A DNA stretch of 64,000 nucleotides from an uncultured Flavobacteriaceae bacterium (GCA_943789305.1 CALSTP010000001.1:410178-474177), one strand, 5' to 3'; positions 46,894 through 57,076 are shown, counted from the stretch's first letter. Made by a program: numbers and translations. The notes: a model not told the origin generated them from the sequence alone.

Positions 46894-48120
46894 ATGTCAC
46901 TAAAGATCAGCCATAGTTCTAAGACATGTTCTGGAAATTTAAAAATAACAGGTTCAAAAAGCGAAACCAATAGACTTTTGTTATTAAAAGCTTTATATCC
47001 TAGTCTTCAAATTCTTAATGGTTCAAATTCAGATGATTCGAAAGCCATGAACCATGCATTAAGTACTGATTCAAACTTGATAGACATTCATCATGCTGGT
47101 ACAGCAATGCGTTTTTTAACAGCTTTTTTTGCAACTCAAAGTGAAAGAGAAGTACTATTAACAGGTTCCTCAAGGATGCAAGAGAGACCCATAGGGGTTT
47201 TGGTAGATGCACTCAAAAAACTAGGCGCCGATATTGTTTATGAAAATCAAGAAGGATTTCCACCACTTCGAATTAAAGGGAAAACATTAACTGGCGGAAA
47301 AGTTACATTGCCCGCAAACATAAGTAGCCAATATATTTCTGCTTTACTGTTGATTTCACCTCAATTACAAGACGGACTAATTCTTACTCTTGAAGATGAA
47401 ATAACCTCCTTGCCCTATCTGAAAATGACCTTATCTCTTTTAGAACGTATTGGAATTGATTCTCATTTTGAAAGTGATAAAATAAGAATAAAACCTCAAA
47501 AGCAAATTGAGCCTCAGATTCAAACTGTAGAGTCTGACTGGAGTTCAGCATCTTATCATTACAGTTGTGTTGCCCTATGCGAAGAAGGTAAAATTGTTTT
47601 GAATAGCTACCGTAACGATAGTCTTCAAGGCGATGCTGTATTGATTGATATTTATAAAAAACTAGGAGTTAAAACCAATTTTAAACCCAATCAAATCATT
47701 CTTGAAAAGGTTAAAGATTTTCAATTACCTAATTCAATTGAATTGAATCTAGTAGAGGCACCTGATATTGCTCAGACCATAGCGGTAAGTTGTTTTGGTC
47801 TTGGAGTAGGTTGTGATCTTCTCGGGCTTCACACTTTAAAGATTAAAGAAACGGATCGACTTATTGCCCTAGAAAATGAATTAGTTAAATTAGGAGCTCA
47901 AATTCGAGTCACTGATGATAGTTTGCATCTGAGTCAATCTCAAAATTTCAAAGCAAATCAAACTATAGCAACATATAATGACCATCGAATGGCAATGGCT
48001 TTTGCACCTCTTGCATTGAAAATTCCTCTTCAAATTGCAGATGCAGATGTAGTAACAAAATCATATCCTGATTTTTGGAATGATCTTCAAGAAATTGATT
48101 TTGAGATAGTTGAAAAATAA
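46894..48120 (+). CDS. aroA: 3-phosphoshikimate 1-carboxyvinyltransferase (EPSP synthase)
   Basis: 408 aa. Key sites are SKSETNR (the Lys/Ser/Arg ligands of S3P), HAGTAMRFL (the PEP-binding loop), RMQERP, and KETDRL then DHRMAMAF. It makes EPSP in the shikimate pathway. It follows mazG by 2 bp, with the queA promoter downstream. Confidence 0.95.
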   Translation: MSLKISHSSKTCSGNLKITGSKSETNRLLLLKALYPSLQILNGSNSDDSKAMNHALSTDSNLIDIHHAGTAMRFLTAFFATQSEREVLLTGSSRMQERPIGVLVDALKKLGADIVYENQEGFPPLRIKGKTLTGGKVTLPANISSQYISALLLISPQLQDGLILTLEDEITSLPYLKMTLSLLERIGIDSHFESDKIRIKPQKQIEPQIQTVESDWSSASYHYSCVALCEEGKIVLNSYRNDSLQGDAVLIDIYKKLGVKTNFKPNQIILEKVKDFQLPNSIELNLVEAPDIAQTIAVSCFGLGVGCDLLGLHTLKIKETDRLIALENELVKLGAQIRVTDDSLHLSQSQNFKANQTIATYNDHRMAMAFAPLALKIPLQIADADVVTKSYPDFWNDLQEIDFEIVEK

Positions 48121-48143
48121 ATTAAGGAAATCACACCATTTAC

Positions 48144-48175
48144 TTGACAACCCCTATTCCGAGGTAGTATATTTG
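48144..48175 (+). promoter_or_regulatory. Promoter TTG-N21-TATATTTG for queA
   Basis: TTG (48144-48146) and exact TAnnTTTG box (48168-48175), spaced 21 bp, in the 104-bp gap after aroA. It is the best full match to the Bacteroidota -33/-7 consensus in the window. The expected transcript start is near 48181, about 44 bp before the ATG. Confidence 0.65.
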
Positions 48176-48224
48176 CCTTTTTTAATATTTATTTTAAAAT
48201 AAATTCAACCAATAAAGTATTTTT

Positions 48225-49274
48225 ATGAAATTATCTAATTTCGGATTTGATTTACCTGAAGAAAGACTAGCAGAACACCCTGCCGAAAACCGTGATGAAT
48301 CACGATTAATGGTACTCAATAGAGCAGACCGTACAATTCAACACAAACAATTTAAAGATGTCATAGATTACTTCGATGAAGGAGATGTTATGGTACTGAA
48401 TAACACCAAGGTTTTTCCTGCTCGTTTATTTGGAAACAAAGAGAAAACTGGAGCTCGAATTGAAGTTTTCTTATTAAGAGAATTGAATGAAGATCAACGT
48501 TTGTGGGATGTATTGGTAGATCCTGCTCGAAAAATTAGAATAGGAAATAAACTTTATTTTGGTGAAGATGATAGTCTAGTTGCTGAAGTAATAGATAATA
48601 CAACTTCCCGAGGAAGAACTTTACGTTTTTTATTTGACGGTCCTTATTCCGAATTTCGAAAAAAATTAAAGCAATTAGGTCAAACCCCTCTTCCAAAATA
48701 CATCAAAAGAGAACCTCAACCTTCAGATAAAGAAAGGTATCAAACTATTTATGCAAAAAATGAAGGTGCAGTTGCAGCTCCCACTGCAGGTATGCATTTT
48801 TCTAAACACTTATTAAAACGTTTAGAAATCAAAGGAATTGATTTAGCCGAACTAACCTTGCATGTTGGCTTAGGTACTTTCAATCCTGTAGAAGTAGAAG
48901 ATTTGTCTAAGCATAAAATGGATTCGGAGGAACTTATAATAGAAGGAAAAGCAGTTCGAATTGTTAATGAAGCTAAATTGAACAAAAAAAAGGTTTGTGC
49001 TGTTGGAACAACGGTTATGAGAGGGCTTGAAAGTTCAGTATCCTCTATTGGAACTTTAAACCCTTATGAAGGTTGGACTCATAAATTTATATTTCCTCCA
49101 TACGAGTTTTCAATTGCAGATTGTATGATTACTAATTTTCACACGCCCAAATCAACACTTTTAATGATGGCATCTGCTTTTGCTGATCCAGATTTTATAA
49201 AAGAGGCGTATCAAGTAGCAATCAAAGAAAAATACAATTTCTATTCTTATGGAGATGCCATGTTGATAATCTAA
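48225..49274 (+). CDS. queA: tRNA preQ1(34) S-adenosylmethionine ribosyltransferase-isomerase
   Basis: 349 aa with typical N-terminus [16 protein letters not shown], then [31 protein letters not shown] and '[14 protein letters not shown]'. It makes epoxyqueuosine from preQ1 in tRNA. It lies before rlmN with 22 bp between, so two RNA-modification genes are adjacent. Confidence 0.96.
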   Translation: MKLSNFGFDLPEERLAEHPAENRDESRLMVLNRADRTIQHKQFKDVIDYFDEGDVMVLNNTKVFPARLFGNKEKTGARIEVFLLRELNEDQRLWDVLVDPARKIRIGNKLYFGEDDSLVAEVIDNTTSRGRTLRFLFDGPYSEFRKKLKQLGQTPLPKYIKREPQPSDKERYQTIYAKNEGAVAAPTAGMHFSKHLLKRLEIKGIDLAELTLHVGLGTFNPVEVEDLSKHKMDSEELIIEGKAVRIVNEAKLNKKKVCAVGTTVMRGLESSVSSIGTLNPYEGWTHKFIFPPYEFSIADCMITNFHTPKSTLLMMASAFADPDFIKEAYQVAIKEKYNFYSYGDAMLII

Positions 49275-49296
49275 ACCGATTTTGTAAAAGGGTTTT

Positions 49297-50346
49297 ATGA
49301 AGTTAGTCAAAAAAGACATTCGTGCACTATCTAAGGAAGCTCTTCAAGATTTTTTTAAATCTCACGGGCTACAAACTTACCGAGCAGCCCAAGTATATCA
49401 ATGGTTGTGGAGTAAAGGAGTGCATGATTTTGATAAGATGACTAATTTATCAAAAGAAACAAGATCTTTGTTGGACACCTATTTTACAATCAATCATATT
49501 GCAGTTGATCAACAACAAAGAAGTAAAGACGGAACATTTAAAAATGGAATTAAATTGCATGATAATCGTATTGTAGAATCTGTTTTAATTCCCGCAAAAA
49601 ACAGAACAACTGCATGTGTATCATCACAAGTAGGGTGTAGTTTGGATTGTAAATTTTGTGCAACATCCAAGTTGGGTAGGATGCGTAACCTAAAGGTTGA
49701 TGAAATTTTTGACCAAGTCGTTGCGATTGATCAGCAAAGTAAAACCTATTTCGATATACCTCTTTCTAATATTGTTTTTATGGGAATGGGAGAGCCTTTA
49801 ATGAATTATAAAAATGTAATTGAGTCCATTGATAAAATAACCTCTCCAGAAGGTTTAGGCATGTCTCCCAAAAGAATTACATTATCCACCTCAGGAATTC
49901 CTAAATTAATACGCAAAATGGCAGATGATAAAGTTAAATTTAATCTTGCCGTATCATTGCATTCAGCGATTCAAGAAACCCGTGAAAAGATTATGCCTTT
50001 TTCCAAAAACTTTCCTTTGAGTGAGTTATTGTCATCACTTCAATATTGGTTCGATGCAACACAGAAAATGATAACCTTTGAGTACATAGTTTGGAAGGGA
50101 GTAAACGACAATCCAGAGGAGGCAAGAGCACTAGTGAATTTCTGTCGAAAAGTTCCTTCAAAAGTAAATTTGATCGAATACAACCCTATAGGAGATGAAG
50201 ATTTTGAGCAAGCCTCAAACGAAGCTATGGAAATGTATCAAAAAAAATTATCAGCTGCGCGAATAACAAATACAATACGACGCTCAAGAGGAAAGGATAT
50301 CGATGCTGCATGCGGTCAACTCGCTAATAAAGAATCTAAAAATTAG
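49297..50346 (+). CDS. rlmN: 23S rRNA/tRNA adenine C2-methyltransferase, radical SAM
   Basis: 349 aa. Radical-SAM CxxxCxxC at C114, C118 and C121 (CSLDCKFC), and the methyl-carrying Cys near C339 (DIDAACGQL). It methylates A2503 in 23S rRNA and A37 in some tRNAs. It is 32 bp before the polyprenyl synthetase gene. Confidence 0.95.
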   Translation: MKLVKKDIRALSKEALQDFFKSHGLQTYRAAQVYQWLWSKGVHDFDKMTNLSKETRSLLDTYFTINHIAVDQQQRSKDGTFKNGIKLHDNRIVESVLIPAKNRTTACVSSQVGCSLDCKFCATSKLGRMRNLKVDEIFDQVVAIDQQSKTYFDIPLSNIVFMGMGEPLMNYKNVIESIDKITSPEGLGMSPKRITLSTSGIPKLIRKMADDKVKFNLAVSLHSAIQETREKIMPFSKNFPLSELLSSLQYWFDATQKMITFEYIVWKGVNDNPEEARALVNFCRKVPSKVNLIEYNPIGDEDFEQASNEAMEMYQKKLSAARITNTIRRSRGKDIDAACGQLANKESKN

Positions 50347-50378
50347 TTCTTTATGAAATTGTATATTAGTGGTAGAGT

Positions 50379-51356
50379 ATGAAAGTTACCGAACAAATAA
50401 AAGAACCGATCTACAACGAAATGGAACTCTTTGAACAAAAGTTCAGCAAATCCATGTCCTCCAAAGTAGCTCTTCTTAATCGGATCACACATTTTATTGT
50501 TAACCGAAAAGGCAAGCAAATGAGACCGATGTTTACATTTCTTTCAGCTAAGCTTTTGGGAAAAGGAAAGGTCTCTGAACGAACTTACAGAGGAGCTTCT
50601 GTAATTGAGTTGATTCATACAGCAACCTTAGTTCATGATGATGTTGTAGATGATAGTAATCAAAGAAGAGGTTTTTTTTCGATAAACGCTCTTTGGAAAA
50701 ATAAAATTGCCGTTTTAGTTGGCGATTATTTATTGTCAAAGGGTTTACTTTTATGTATCCAAAATGAAGATTTTGATTTATTAAAAATCATTTCAGTTGC
50801 GGTTCAAGAAATGAGTGAAGGAGAGTTGTTGCAGATAGAGAAAGCAAGAAACCTAGATATCACAGAAGATATTTACTTTGAAATTATTCGCCAAAAAACA
50901 GCAACACTTCTGGCTGCTTGCTGCGCAATGGGAGCTCAATCGGTATCTCAAGACAAAAATTCAATTGAAAAAATGAGGTATTTTGGAGAACTTATTGGCA
51001 TGGCTTTTCAAATCAAAGATGACCTTTTTGATTATGGTGATACAAAAATAGGGAAACCCACAGGAATTGATATCAAGGAGCAAAAAATGACACTACCTTT
51101 AATTTATTCCCTAAATAACGTTTCTCCAAAAAAAAGAAAATGGTTGATCCATTCAGTAAAAAAATACAATACGGATAAACAAAGAGTAAAAGAGGTGATT
51201 CAAATAGTAAAAGAAACTGGGGGGTTAGAATATGCTCAAAAACGAATGGAGTCTTTTCAGAAAGAGGCTTTAGAAATTTTATTAACGTTCCCTAAAAATT
51301 CGTATAGAGATTCTTTAGAGTTAATGGTAAATTACGTTATTAAACGAAAACAATAA
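50379..51356 (+). CDS. Polyprenyl diphosphate synthase (trans)
   Basis: 325 aa. First Asp-rich motif DDVVDDSNQRRG and second KDDLFDYGD, both with the Mg-binding aspartates; the GKQMRP motif is also present. It elongates isoprenoid diphosphates, probably for a menaquinone side chain (an octaprenyl type is inferred). It is upstream of dnaG by 24 bp. Confidence 0.9.
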   Translation: MKVTEQIKEPIYNEMELFEQKFSKSMSSKVALLNRITHFIVNRKGKQMRPMFTFLSAKLLGKGKVSERTYRGASVIELIHTATLVHDDVVDDSNQRRGFFSINALWKNKIAVLVGDYLLSKGLLLCIQNEDFDLLKIISVAVQEMSEGELLQIEKARNLDITEDIYFEIIRQKTATLLAACCAMGAQSVSQDKNSIEKMRYFGELIGMAFQIKDDLFDYGDTKIGKPTGIDIKEQKMTLPLIYSLNNVSPKKRKWLIHSVKKYNTDKQRVKEVIQIVKETGGLEYAQKRMESFQKEALEILLTFPKNSYRDSLELMVNYVIKRKQ

Positions 51357-51380
51357 TACAACTTAGTAAAACTATAATTT

Positions 51381-53339
51381 TTGATTTCAAAAACTACCAT
51401 AGATCAAGTGTATGAAACCTCACGAGTTGAGGAGGTGATTGGTGATTTTGTAGGTTTAAAAAAATCAGGATCTAATTTCAAGGGTTTGAGCCCTTTTACT
51501 CAAGAACGAAGCCCCAGCTTTATGGTTTCTCCAGTGAAACAAATATGGAAAGATTTTAGTAGCGGTAAAGGAGGAAATGTTGTAGCCTTTTTGATGGAAC
51601 ACGAACATTTTTCTTACCCAGAAGCTATTCGTTATTTAGCAAAAAAGTACAGTATTGAAATTGAAGAAACTGAGCAAACAGATGCTGAAAAAGAAAAGTT
51701 AAACGAGAGAGAAAGCATGTTTTTGGTAGCTGAACATGCCAATAATTATTTCAAAGATACCCTTTGGAAAGCATCAGAAGGTAAAGCAATAGGATTAACT
51801 TATTTTAAGGAACGGGGTTTTACTGATGAAACTATTCAAAAATTTGACCTTGGTTATTCCCCTCAAGAAAAAGACGCTTTTTCTAAAACGGCACTTAAAA
51901 ATGGGTTTCAATTACAATACCTAGAAAAAACGGGGTTGACCATTGTTAAAGAAAATTTTCAGATTGATCGTTTTCGAGGGAGAGTTATATTTCCAATCAA
52001 AAGTCTTTCGGGAAGGGTTGTAGGTTTTGGGGGTCGAATTTTAGGTGAAAATAAGAAAACTGCTAAGTACCTCAATTCACCAGAAAGTGAAATCTATCAT
52101 AAAAGTAAGGTGCTTTATGGGATACATGAAGCAAAACAAAGTATAGCTAAAGAAGATGTTTGTTATTTAGTAGAGGGATACACCGATGTCATACAAATGG
52201 TCCAGTCAGGGGTAACTAACGTCGTATCTTCTTCTGGAACAGCCCTTACAGAACCTCAAGTTCGATTAATTCAACGTTTAACTCAAAACATTGTAGTTCT
52301 TTTTGATGGAGATGCTGCTGGACTTCGCGCAGCTCTTCGGGGTATTGATATTATTCTTACTCAAGGAATGAATGTCAAGGTTTGTACTTTTCCTGAAGGT
52401 GAAGACCCCGATAGTTTTGCTAAAAAAACATCTCAAGAGGATATTAAATCTTTTCTTAAAGAAAACGCCAAGGATTTTATTCAATTTAAAGCCTCTTTGT
52501 TGCTGGATGAAGCAGCTGGGGATCCTGTGAAAAAAGCAGCTACCATCAGAGATATTGTCGAAAGCATATCAAAAATTCCTGACCCAATCCAACAGGAAGT
52601 CTATATTCAAAGCTGTGCATTGCAAATGGAAATTTCGGAGGATGTACTTTTTAGTGCATTAGCACAAGCTAAGACAAAAAAAAGCCAAACAAACCAAAAA
52701 AAATCAACTTCAAAAGAAGATCCTTTTAGCATTCTAAAGAATGAAGTCCCAAAAGTTACCTCAGTTAATCACACCTATGAATTGGAACTTCAAATCATTA
52801 AAATTTTAATGTTGTATGGAGATCGAGAAGAGGTATTCAAAGAATCAATCTTGAGTTTTACTGAAGAAGAAGATATTTTGGAGGAGGTAAAAGAGGTGAA
52901 AGCAAAAGTATTTGAAAAAATATTTTTGGATCTTCAACAGGATGAAGTGGAATTAGCAAACCCAGATTTCAAGAATTTATTTTATTTATTAATTCAACAT
53001 TTCCAAGTAGAGGGTAGTTTAGCATTAGAAAAAATAGTTCCAACCCTGAGTGGAGAGATGAGCTCGCTGGTAAGCAATATTCTAATGGGAGAAGAGCAAC
53101 ATCATTTACACGACTGGGAGAAGAAGAATATTTTTGTAAAATCACGAGACAGTCAAGTTTCTCAATTAGTAATCGAAACAATCTTGTCCTTAAGAAAGTT
53201 ATTGATCGATAAGAAGATAGAGGAATTACAAAAAAAAGTTAAGGATACAAGCGAACATCATGCTGATATTCTGGAAGATGTAATGAGTTATTATCAACTC
53301 AAAAAACTGGTTTCCAACAAGCTTAATAGAGTTATTTGA
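51381..53339 (+). CDS. dnaG: DNA primase DnaG lacking N-terminal zinc ligands
   Basis: 652 aa with a TTG start (MISKTTIDQVYE). The fold of the N-terminal domain is kept (NFKGLSPFTQERSPSFMVSP and GKGGNVVAFL), but the usual C-H-C-C ligands are replaced by S37, T40, D58 and S61. The Toprim catalytic core is intact: VEGYTDVI (catalytic Glu) and LFDGDAAGLRAALRG. The C-terminal region for DnaB binding is present as a helical segment. It makes replication primers. Confidence 0.93.
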   Translation: MISKTTIDQVYETSRVEEVIGDFVGLKKSGSNFKGLSPFTQERSPSFMVSPVKQIWKDFSSGKGGNVVAFLMEHEHFSYPEAIRYLAKKYSIEIEETEQTDAEKEKLNERESMFLVAEHANNYFKDTLWKASEGKAIGLTYFKERGFTDETIQKFDLGYSPQEKDAFSKTALKNGFQLQYLEKTGLTIVKENFQIDRFRGRVIFPIKSLSGRVVGFGGRILGENKKTAKYLNSPESEIYHKSKVLYGIHEAKQSIAKEDVCYLVEGYTDVIQMVQSGVTNVVSSSGTALTEPQVRLIQRLTQNIVVLFDGDAAGLRAALRGIDIILTQGMNVKVCTFPEGEDPDSFAKKTSQEDIKSFLKENAKDFIQFKASLLLDEAAGDPVKKAATIRDIVESISKIPDPIQQEVYIQSCALQMEISEDVLFSALAQAKTKKSQTNQKKSTSKEDPFSILKNEVPKVTSVNHTYELELQIIKILMLYGDREEVFKESILSFTEEEDILEEVKEVKAKVFEKIFLDLQQDEVELANPDFKNLFYLLIQHFQVEGSLALEKIVPTLSGEMSSLVSNILMGEEQHHLHDWEKKNIFVKSRDSQVSQLVIETILSLRKLLIDKKIEELQKKVKDTSEHHADILEDVMSYYQLKKLVSNKLNRVI

Positions 53340-53358
53340 TTTAACCTAAAGTTGTATT

Positions 53359-54141
53359 TTACAATTCTATGGGGATTTTACAAACTGGTATTGCTTGCAT
53401 TTTGTGCTGATTCTGGGTGTTCAGTTTATTGTAAATAGTCAAAACTTCTTTTTCTCTTTTTGAGAGTAGATCACTGTTTGCATTTTGGTTATTCATTGCC
53501 CATTCCAATTCATCATAGCTAGCTCCTATCTGATCTTCATCAGTTCGATCATCACCCCAAAGACCATCAGTAGGTGCTGCATTTTGTATGACTTTAATAA
53601 CTCCGAGGGTTTTGGCAAGTAAAAAAACTTCAGACTTCATAAGATCAGCAATTGGGCTGAGGTCAACTCCTCCGTCTCCGTATTTGGTGTAGAAACCCAC
53701 TCCAAAGTCTTCTACTTTATTTCCTGTTCCAGCTACAAGGTAACGTTTCAAAGCAGCGAAATAATACAAAGTTGTCATTCGAAGTCGAGCTCGGGTATTT
53801 GCCAAACATAAAAATTGATTTTCTTCGGATTCTAAAGGAGGAAGGACTTCTTTAAAGGAATCAAAAACCTCTGTCATGGAAAGGGAATTGTGGCTTACAT
53901 TTGTGAATTTTTTTTCAAGCCATGCAATGTGTTCTTTTGCTCTTGAAACTTGATTCTGTTCCTGATGAATAGACATTTCTAAACATAAAACAGGTTTTCC
54001 TGTAAGTGCACAAAGTGTTGAAGTTAATGCGGAATCAATTCCTCCTGAAACACCTACTACAAAACCATTCATTCCAGACTTGTCAGCATAATTATTTAAC
54101 CAATTTACAATATGGGCGATTACTTTTTCTGGTGATTTCAT
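53359..54141 (-). CDS. nadE: NH3-dependent NAD+ synthetase
   Basis: 260 aa. The PP-loop GVSGGIDSALTSTL binds ATP; TKYGDGGVDLSPI and DGLWGDDRTDEDQIG are the deamido-NAD and Mg sites. No glutaminase domain is present, so it uses ammonia. It is divergent from gldB, a flavobacterial arrangement. Confidence 0.95.
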   Translation of the reverse strand: MKSPEKVIAHIVNWLNNYADKSGMNGFVVGVSGGIDSALTSTLCALTGKPVLCLEMSIHQEQNQVSRAKEHIAWLEKKFTNVSHNSLSMTEVFDSFKEVLPPLESEENQFLCLANTRARLRMTTLYYFAALKRYLVAGTGNKVEDFGVGFYTKYGDGGVDLSPIADLMKSEVFLLAKTLGVIKVIQNAAPTDGLWGDDRTDEDQIGASYDELEWAMNNQNANSDLLSKREKEVLTIYNKLNTQNQHKMQAIPVCKIPIEL

Positions 54142-54164
54142 ATGTTTTAGCCGTTTTTTGGATG

Positions 54165-54172
54165 TAACTTTG
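54165..54172 (+). promoter_or_regulatory. Candidate -10 (TAACTTTG) for gldB
   Basis: Exact TAnnTTTG match 46 bp before the gldB ATG in the divergent nadE-gldB gap. No correctly spaced TTG is visible. Confidence 0.4.
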
Positions 54173-54218
54173 CATAAAATTAGGAAACTTATTCTTCACA
54201 AAAAATTATTCACACCAC

Positions 54219-55205
54219 ATGAATCCATTTTCAAGATTATTTTTTTTAAAAGTGAGCTTTTGGTTAATTTTTATTGCGATTTTTTCATCTTGTTCAGATG
54301 AAAATGCACTTGAATCAGAAATTAATGCAATTCCCGTAAGCATATCCATAGATAGATTTGATCTAAAATTTTTCAACGCCGGCCCTGATGAATATCTCAA
54401 TTTAAAAAAGAGATATCCTTATCTATTTCCAAAACAATTCTCAGATAGTATTTGGATAAAAAGACAGCGTGATAGTATTCAAACGCTTTTACATTCAGAG
54501 ATTAAAGCAGTTTTTCCGTCTCTAGATCCAATAAACACAAAATTGACATCACTTTACAAACACATAAAATATTATTTCCCTCATATTCCAAGTCCACATG
54601 TTGTAACAGTGGTTAATAATGTAGATTATCAAAGTAAAACTATTTTCACAGACTCTTTATTGATCCTGTCACTAGACACCTATTTGGGTTCCAAAAACCC
54701 TCTTTATGAAGGAATTCCAAATTATATTGTACAAGATATGGAGTTGCCTTTTATGACATCACATATTGTTGATGAGTTGGGCACAACAGTTGTTAAAAGT
54801 CCATCAAATAGGACATTATTGGAACAGATGGTTTACCACGGAAAGAAGTTATATTTAAAAGATATTTTACTTCCCAAAACCCCAGATTATATTAAAATTA
54901 GTTATTCTGAAGCTCAACTGGATTGGGTTCAAACTAACGAACGATATATATGGCAATATTTCATTGAAAATGAATTGTTGTATAAAACACAGTCTTCTTT
55001 GAGTTTACGATTTATAGACCCTGCACCTTTTTCAAAATTTTATTTAGAAATTGATAATGAAACACCCGGAAAAGTGGGTCAATGGATTGGTTGGCAAATT
55101 GTTCGATCTTTTATCAAAAAAAACCCAAATACATCACTCGATCAACTCATGGAAATTTCAGGAGTAGATCTATTTAACAAATCAAACTATAAACCCTCAA
55201 AATAA
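54219..55205 (+). CDS. gldB: Gliding motility lipoprotein GldB
   Basis: 328 aa with a lipoprotein signal peptide (FSSC lipobox, C25). The mature part has the GldB pattern IDRFDLKFF and YLGSKNPLYEGIPNYI. It is essential for flavobacterial gliding; its molecular role is not firmly known. It precedes gldC by 5 bp. Confidence 0.93.
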   Translation: MNPFSRLFFLKVSFWLIFIAIFSSCSDENALESEINAIPVSISIDRFDLKFFNAGPDEYLNLKKRYPYLFPKQFSDSIWIKRQRDSIQTLLHSEIKAVFPSLDPINTKLTSLYKHIKYYFPHIPSPHVVTVVNNVDYQSKTIFTDSLLILSLDTYLGSKNPLYEGIPNYIVQDMELPFMTSHIVDELGTTVVKSPSNRTLLEQMVYHGKKLYLKDILLPKTPDYIKISYSEAQLDWVQTNERYIWQYFIENELLYKTQSSLSLRFIDPAPFSKFYLEIDNETPGKVGQWIGWQIVRSFIKKNPNTSLDQLMEISGVDLFNKSNYKPSK

Positions 55206-55210
55206 TAGTA

Positions 55211-55543
55211 ATGGGAAAGAACACCAATATTTCTATTGAAGTACAATTAGACGAAAATAAAATTCCAGAAAAAATTATTTGGTCAGCTCCAGATGGTGGT
55301 GTAAATGAAGAAGAGGCTCAAGCTTTATTGATGTCTTTATGGGATGGTAAAAATCAAGAAACGCTCCGAATGGATTTATGGGTAAAAGAAATGCCGATTG
55401 ATCAAATGAATGTTTTTTTTCATCAATCGTTAGTCACGATGAGTCAGACTTTTTTGCGTGCAACCCAAGATGAGAAAATGGCGGCAACTATGAACGATTT
55501 TTGTGATTTTTTTGCAGAAAAATTAAAAATTGATCGAAAGTAA
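55211..55543 (+). CDS. gldC: Gliding motility protein GldC
   Basis: 110 aa, cytoplasmic, with no signal peptide. Conserved segments are ISIEVQLDENKIPEKI and WSAPDGG, then TLRMDLWVKEMPIDQM. In Flavobacterium gldC mutants glide poorly, and it acts with GldB. It ends 1 bp before the convergent ysxC. Confidence 0.92.
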   Translation: MGKNTNISIEVQLDENKIPEKIIWSAPDGGVNEEEAQALLMSLWDGKNQETLRMDLWVKEMPIDQMNVFFHQSLVTMSQTFLRATQDEKMAATMNDFCDFFAEKLKIDRK

Positions 55544-55544
55544 G

Positions 55545-56156
55545 CTAGCCCTGAACAGCGAACTCATTATTTAATAAGTCAATATAATTCAATAGTTGCT
55601 CTTTTCCGGTTTTGTGTAAAGAGGACGTAATAAAATGTGGAGGTACCTCTTCCCAAGCATCGTTCAACATTTTCTGAATATAAGCCTCGGTTTTCCTTTT
55701 CAATGCCAAAGGTTTTTCTTTATCGGCTTTTGTAAAAACAATTGCGAATGGTATATATTGCTTCCCTAGCCATTCCATAAACTCTAAATCAATTGGCTGG
55801 GGATTATGCCGAATGTCGATCAAAACAAAGGCAGAGACTAATTGTTTTCTTTTTTCAAAATAAGTTGTTATTAGTTTTTGAAAAGCTTTTTTTGAAGTTT
55901 TGGAAGTACGTGCATATCCATAACCAGGCAAATCTACTAAATACCAAGATTTGTTGATTTTAAAATGATTTATGAGTTGAGTTTTTCCTGGCCTCCCCGA
56001 GGTTTTAGCCAAGCTTTTACGTTCACATAGGGTGTTGATTAAAGACGATTTCCCAACATTTGACCTGCCAATAAAAGCGTATTCCGGGATGCGTTCGTTT
56101 GGGCATTTCGAGAGATCAGTATTGCTTATTATGAACTCAGACGAAGTGATTTTCAT
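55545..56156 (-). CDS. engB: Ribosome biogenesis GTPase YsxC/EngB
   Basis: 203 aa EngB GTPase. G1 is GRSNVGKSSLIN, G3 is DLPGYGYA, and G4 is TKADK. It acts in 50S subunit assembly. It follows the alpha/beta hydrolase with 5 bp. Confidence 0.95.
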   Translation of the reverse strand: MKITSSEFIISNTDLSKCPNERIPEYAFIGRSNVGKSSLINTLCERKSLAKTSGRPGKTQLINHFKINKSWYLVDLPGYGYARTSKTSKKAFQKLITTYFEKRKQLVSAFVLIDIRHNPQPIDLEFMEWLGKQYIPFAIVFTKADKEKPLALKRKTEAYIQKMLNDAWEEVPPHFITSSLHKTGKEQLLNYIDLLNNEFAVQG

Positions 56157-56161
56157 CGGAA

Positions 56162-56926
56162 CTAAAAATTATGTTTGTTAAGCCAGCCGAACAAAATTTC
56201 ATTAAATTCATCAGGGTGCTCCATCATGGGAGCATGACCACAATTTTTCAGCCAATACAGGTCAGAATTTGGAAGTAGTTTATCAAACTCTTCTGCAACA
56301 TTTGGAGGTGTTACGATGTCATTTTCACCCCATATTATACCCGTGGGGGTAAGCATTTTAGGTAAATCTTTCGCCATATTATGACGAATTGCACTTTTGG
56401 CGATTGCCAAAGTTCGGATTAGTTTATTACGGTCGTTTACTACATCAAAAACTTCATCTACAATTTCTTTAGTAGCTACTTTTGGATCATAAAACACCTC
56501 TTGAGCTTTTGTTTTGATATATTCGTAGTTTCCTCTTTTTGGATAACTTCCTCCCATACTGTTTTCATACAAACCAGAGCTTCCAGTCAAAACAAGACCT
56601 TTTACAAGATCTGGGTGATTTCTGGCAAATACAAGACCAATATGACCTCCAAGTGAATTCCCTAAAAGGACAGCATTTTTAATTTCTTTTACAGTTAAAA
56701 AAGCTTTAAGAAAGTCCGAAAAAGTTTCAACGTTGGTTTTGATTAAAGATAATTCGTAGATGGGTAGTTCGGGTATGATTACTTTGTAACCTTTTTTAGG
56801 GAAAAAGTCAACAACTCCATTGAAATTACTCAAGCCACCCATCAACCCGTGTAGAATGACTATGGGCTGTCCATCTCCGATTTCTAGATACTTGAAATCG
56901 TCTTTTGTGTTATATTTTTTTTCCAT
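56162..56926 (-). CDS. Alpha/beta hydrolase
   Basis: 254 aa, with HGLMGG (oxyanion hole), GNSLGGH (nucleophile Ser), and CGHAPMMEHP (catalytic His). No signal peptide; cytoplasmic. The substrate is unknown. It is divergent from mraZ, a common flavobacterial neighbour. Confidence 0.88.
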   Translation of the reverse strand: MEKKYNTKDDFKYLEIGDGQPIVILHGLMGGLSNFNGVVDFFPKKGYKVIIPELPIYELSLIKTNVETFSDFLKAFLTVKEIKNAVLLGNSLGGHIGLVFARNHPDLVKGLVLTGSSGLYENSMGGSYPKRGNYEYIKTKAQEVFYDPKVATKEIVDEVFDVVNDRNKLIRTLAIAKSAIRHNMAKDLPKMLTPTGIIWGENDIVTPPNVAEEFDKLLPNSDLYWLKNCGHAPMMEHPDEFNEILFGWLNKHNF

Positions 56927-56957
56927 ACTAACCTAAATCCCCAAGCACTTGAGCCGA

Positions 56958-56965
56958 CAAATATA
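56958..56965 (-). promoter_or_regulatory. Candidate -10 (TATATTTG) for the alpha/beta hydrolase operon
   Basis: Exact TAnnTTTG match on the minus strand, 31 bp before the hydrolase ATG. It faces the mraZ promoter in the same 194-bp gap. Confidence 0.45.
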
Positions 56966-57052
56966 GTTAATATTATACGATTCGGTCTTATTTTTTTACC
57001 CCATATGCACTAAAGTGTTGGTTGAGTGTTTTTTGATAAACTTATTAACAAA

Positions 57053-57076
57053 GTGGTATTTAGTGGAAAAATGTGG
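57053..57076 (+). promoter_or_regulatory. Candidate MraZ operator: three GTGG repeats at 10-bp spacing
   Basis: GTGG at 57053-57056, 57063-57066 and 57073-57076, exactly one helical turn apart and ending 11 bp before the -10 box. Weaker GTGT copies lie at 57015 and 57026. MraZ is known in other bacteria to bind direct repeats with this periodicity upstream of its own gene, so this fits autorepression of the dcw cluster. Confidence 0.7.
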
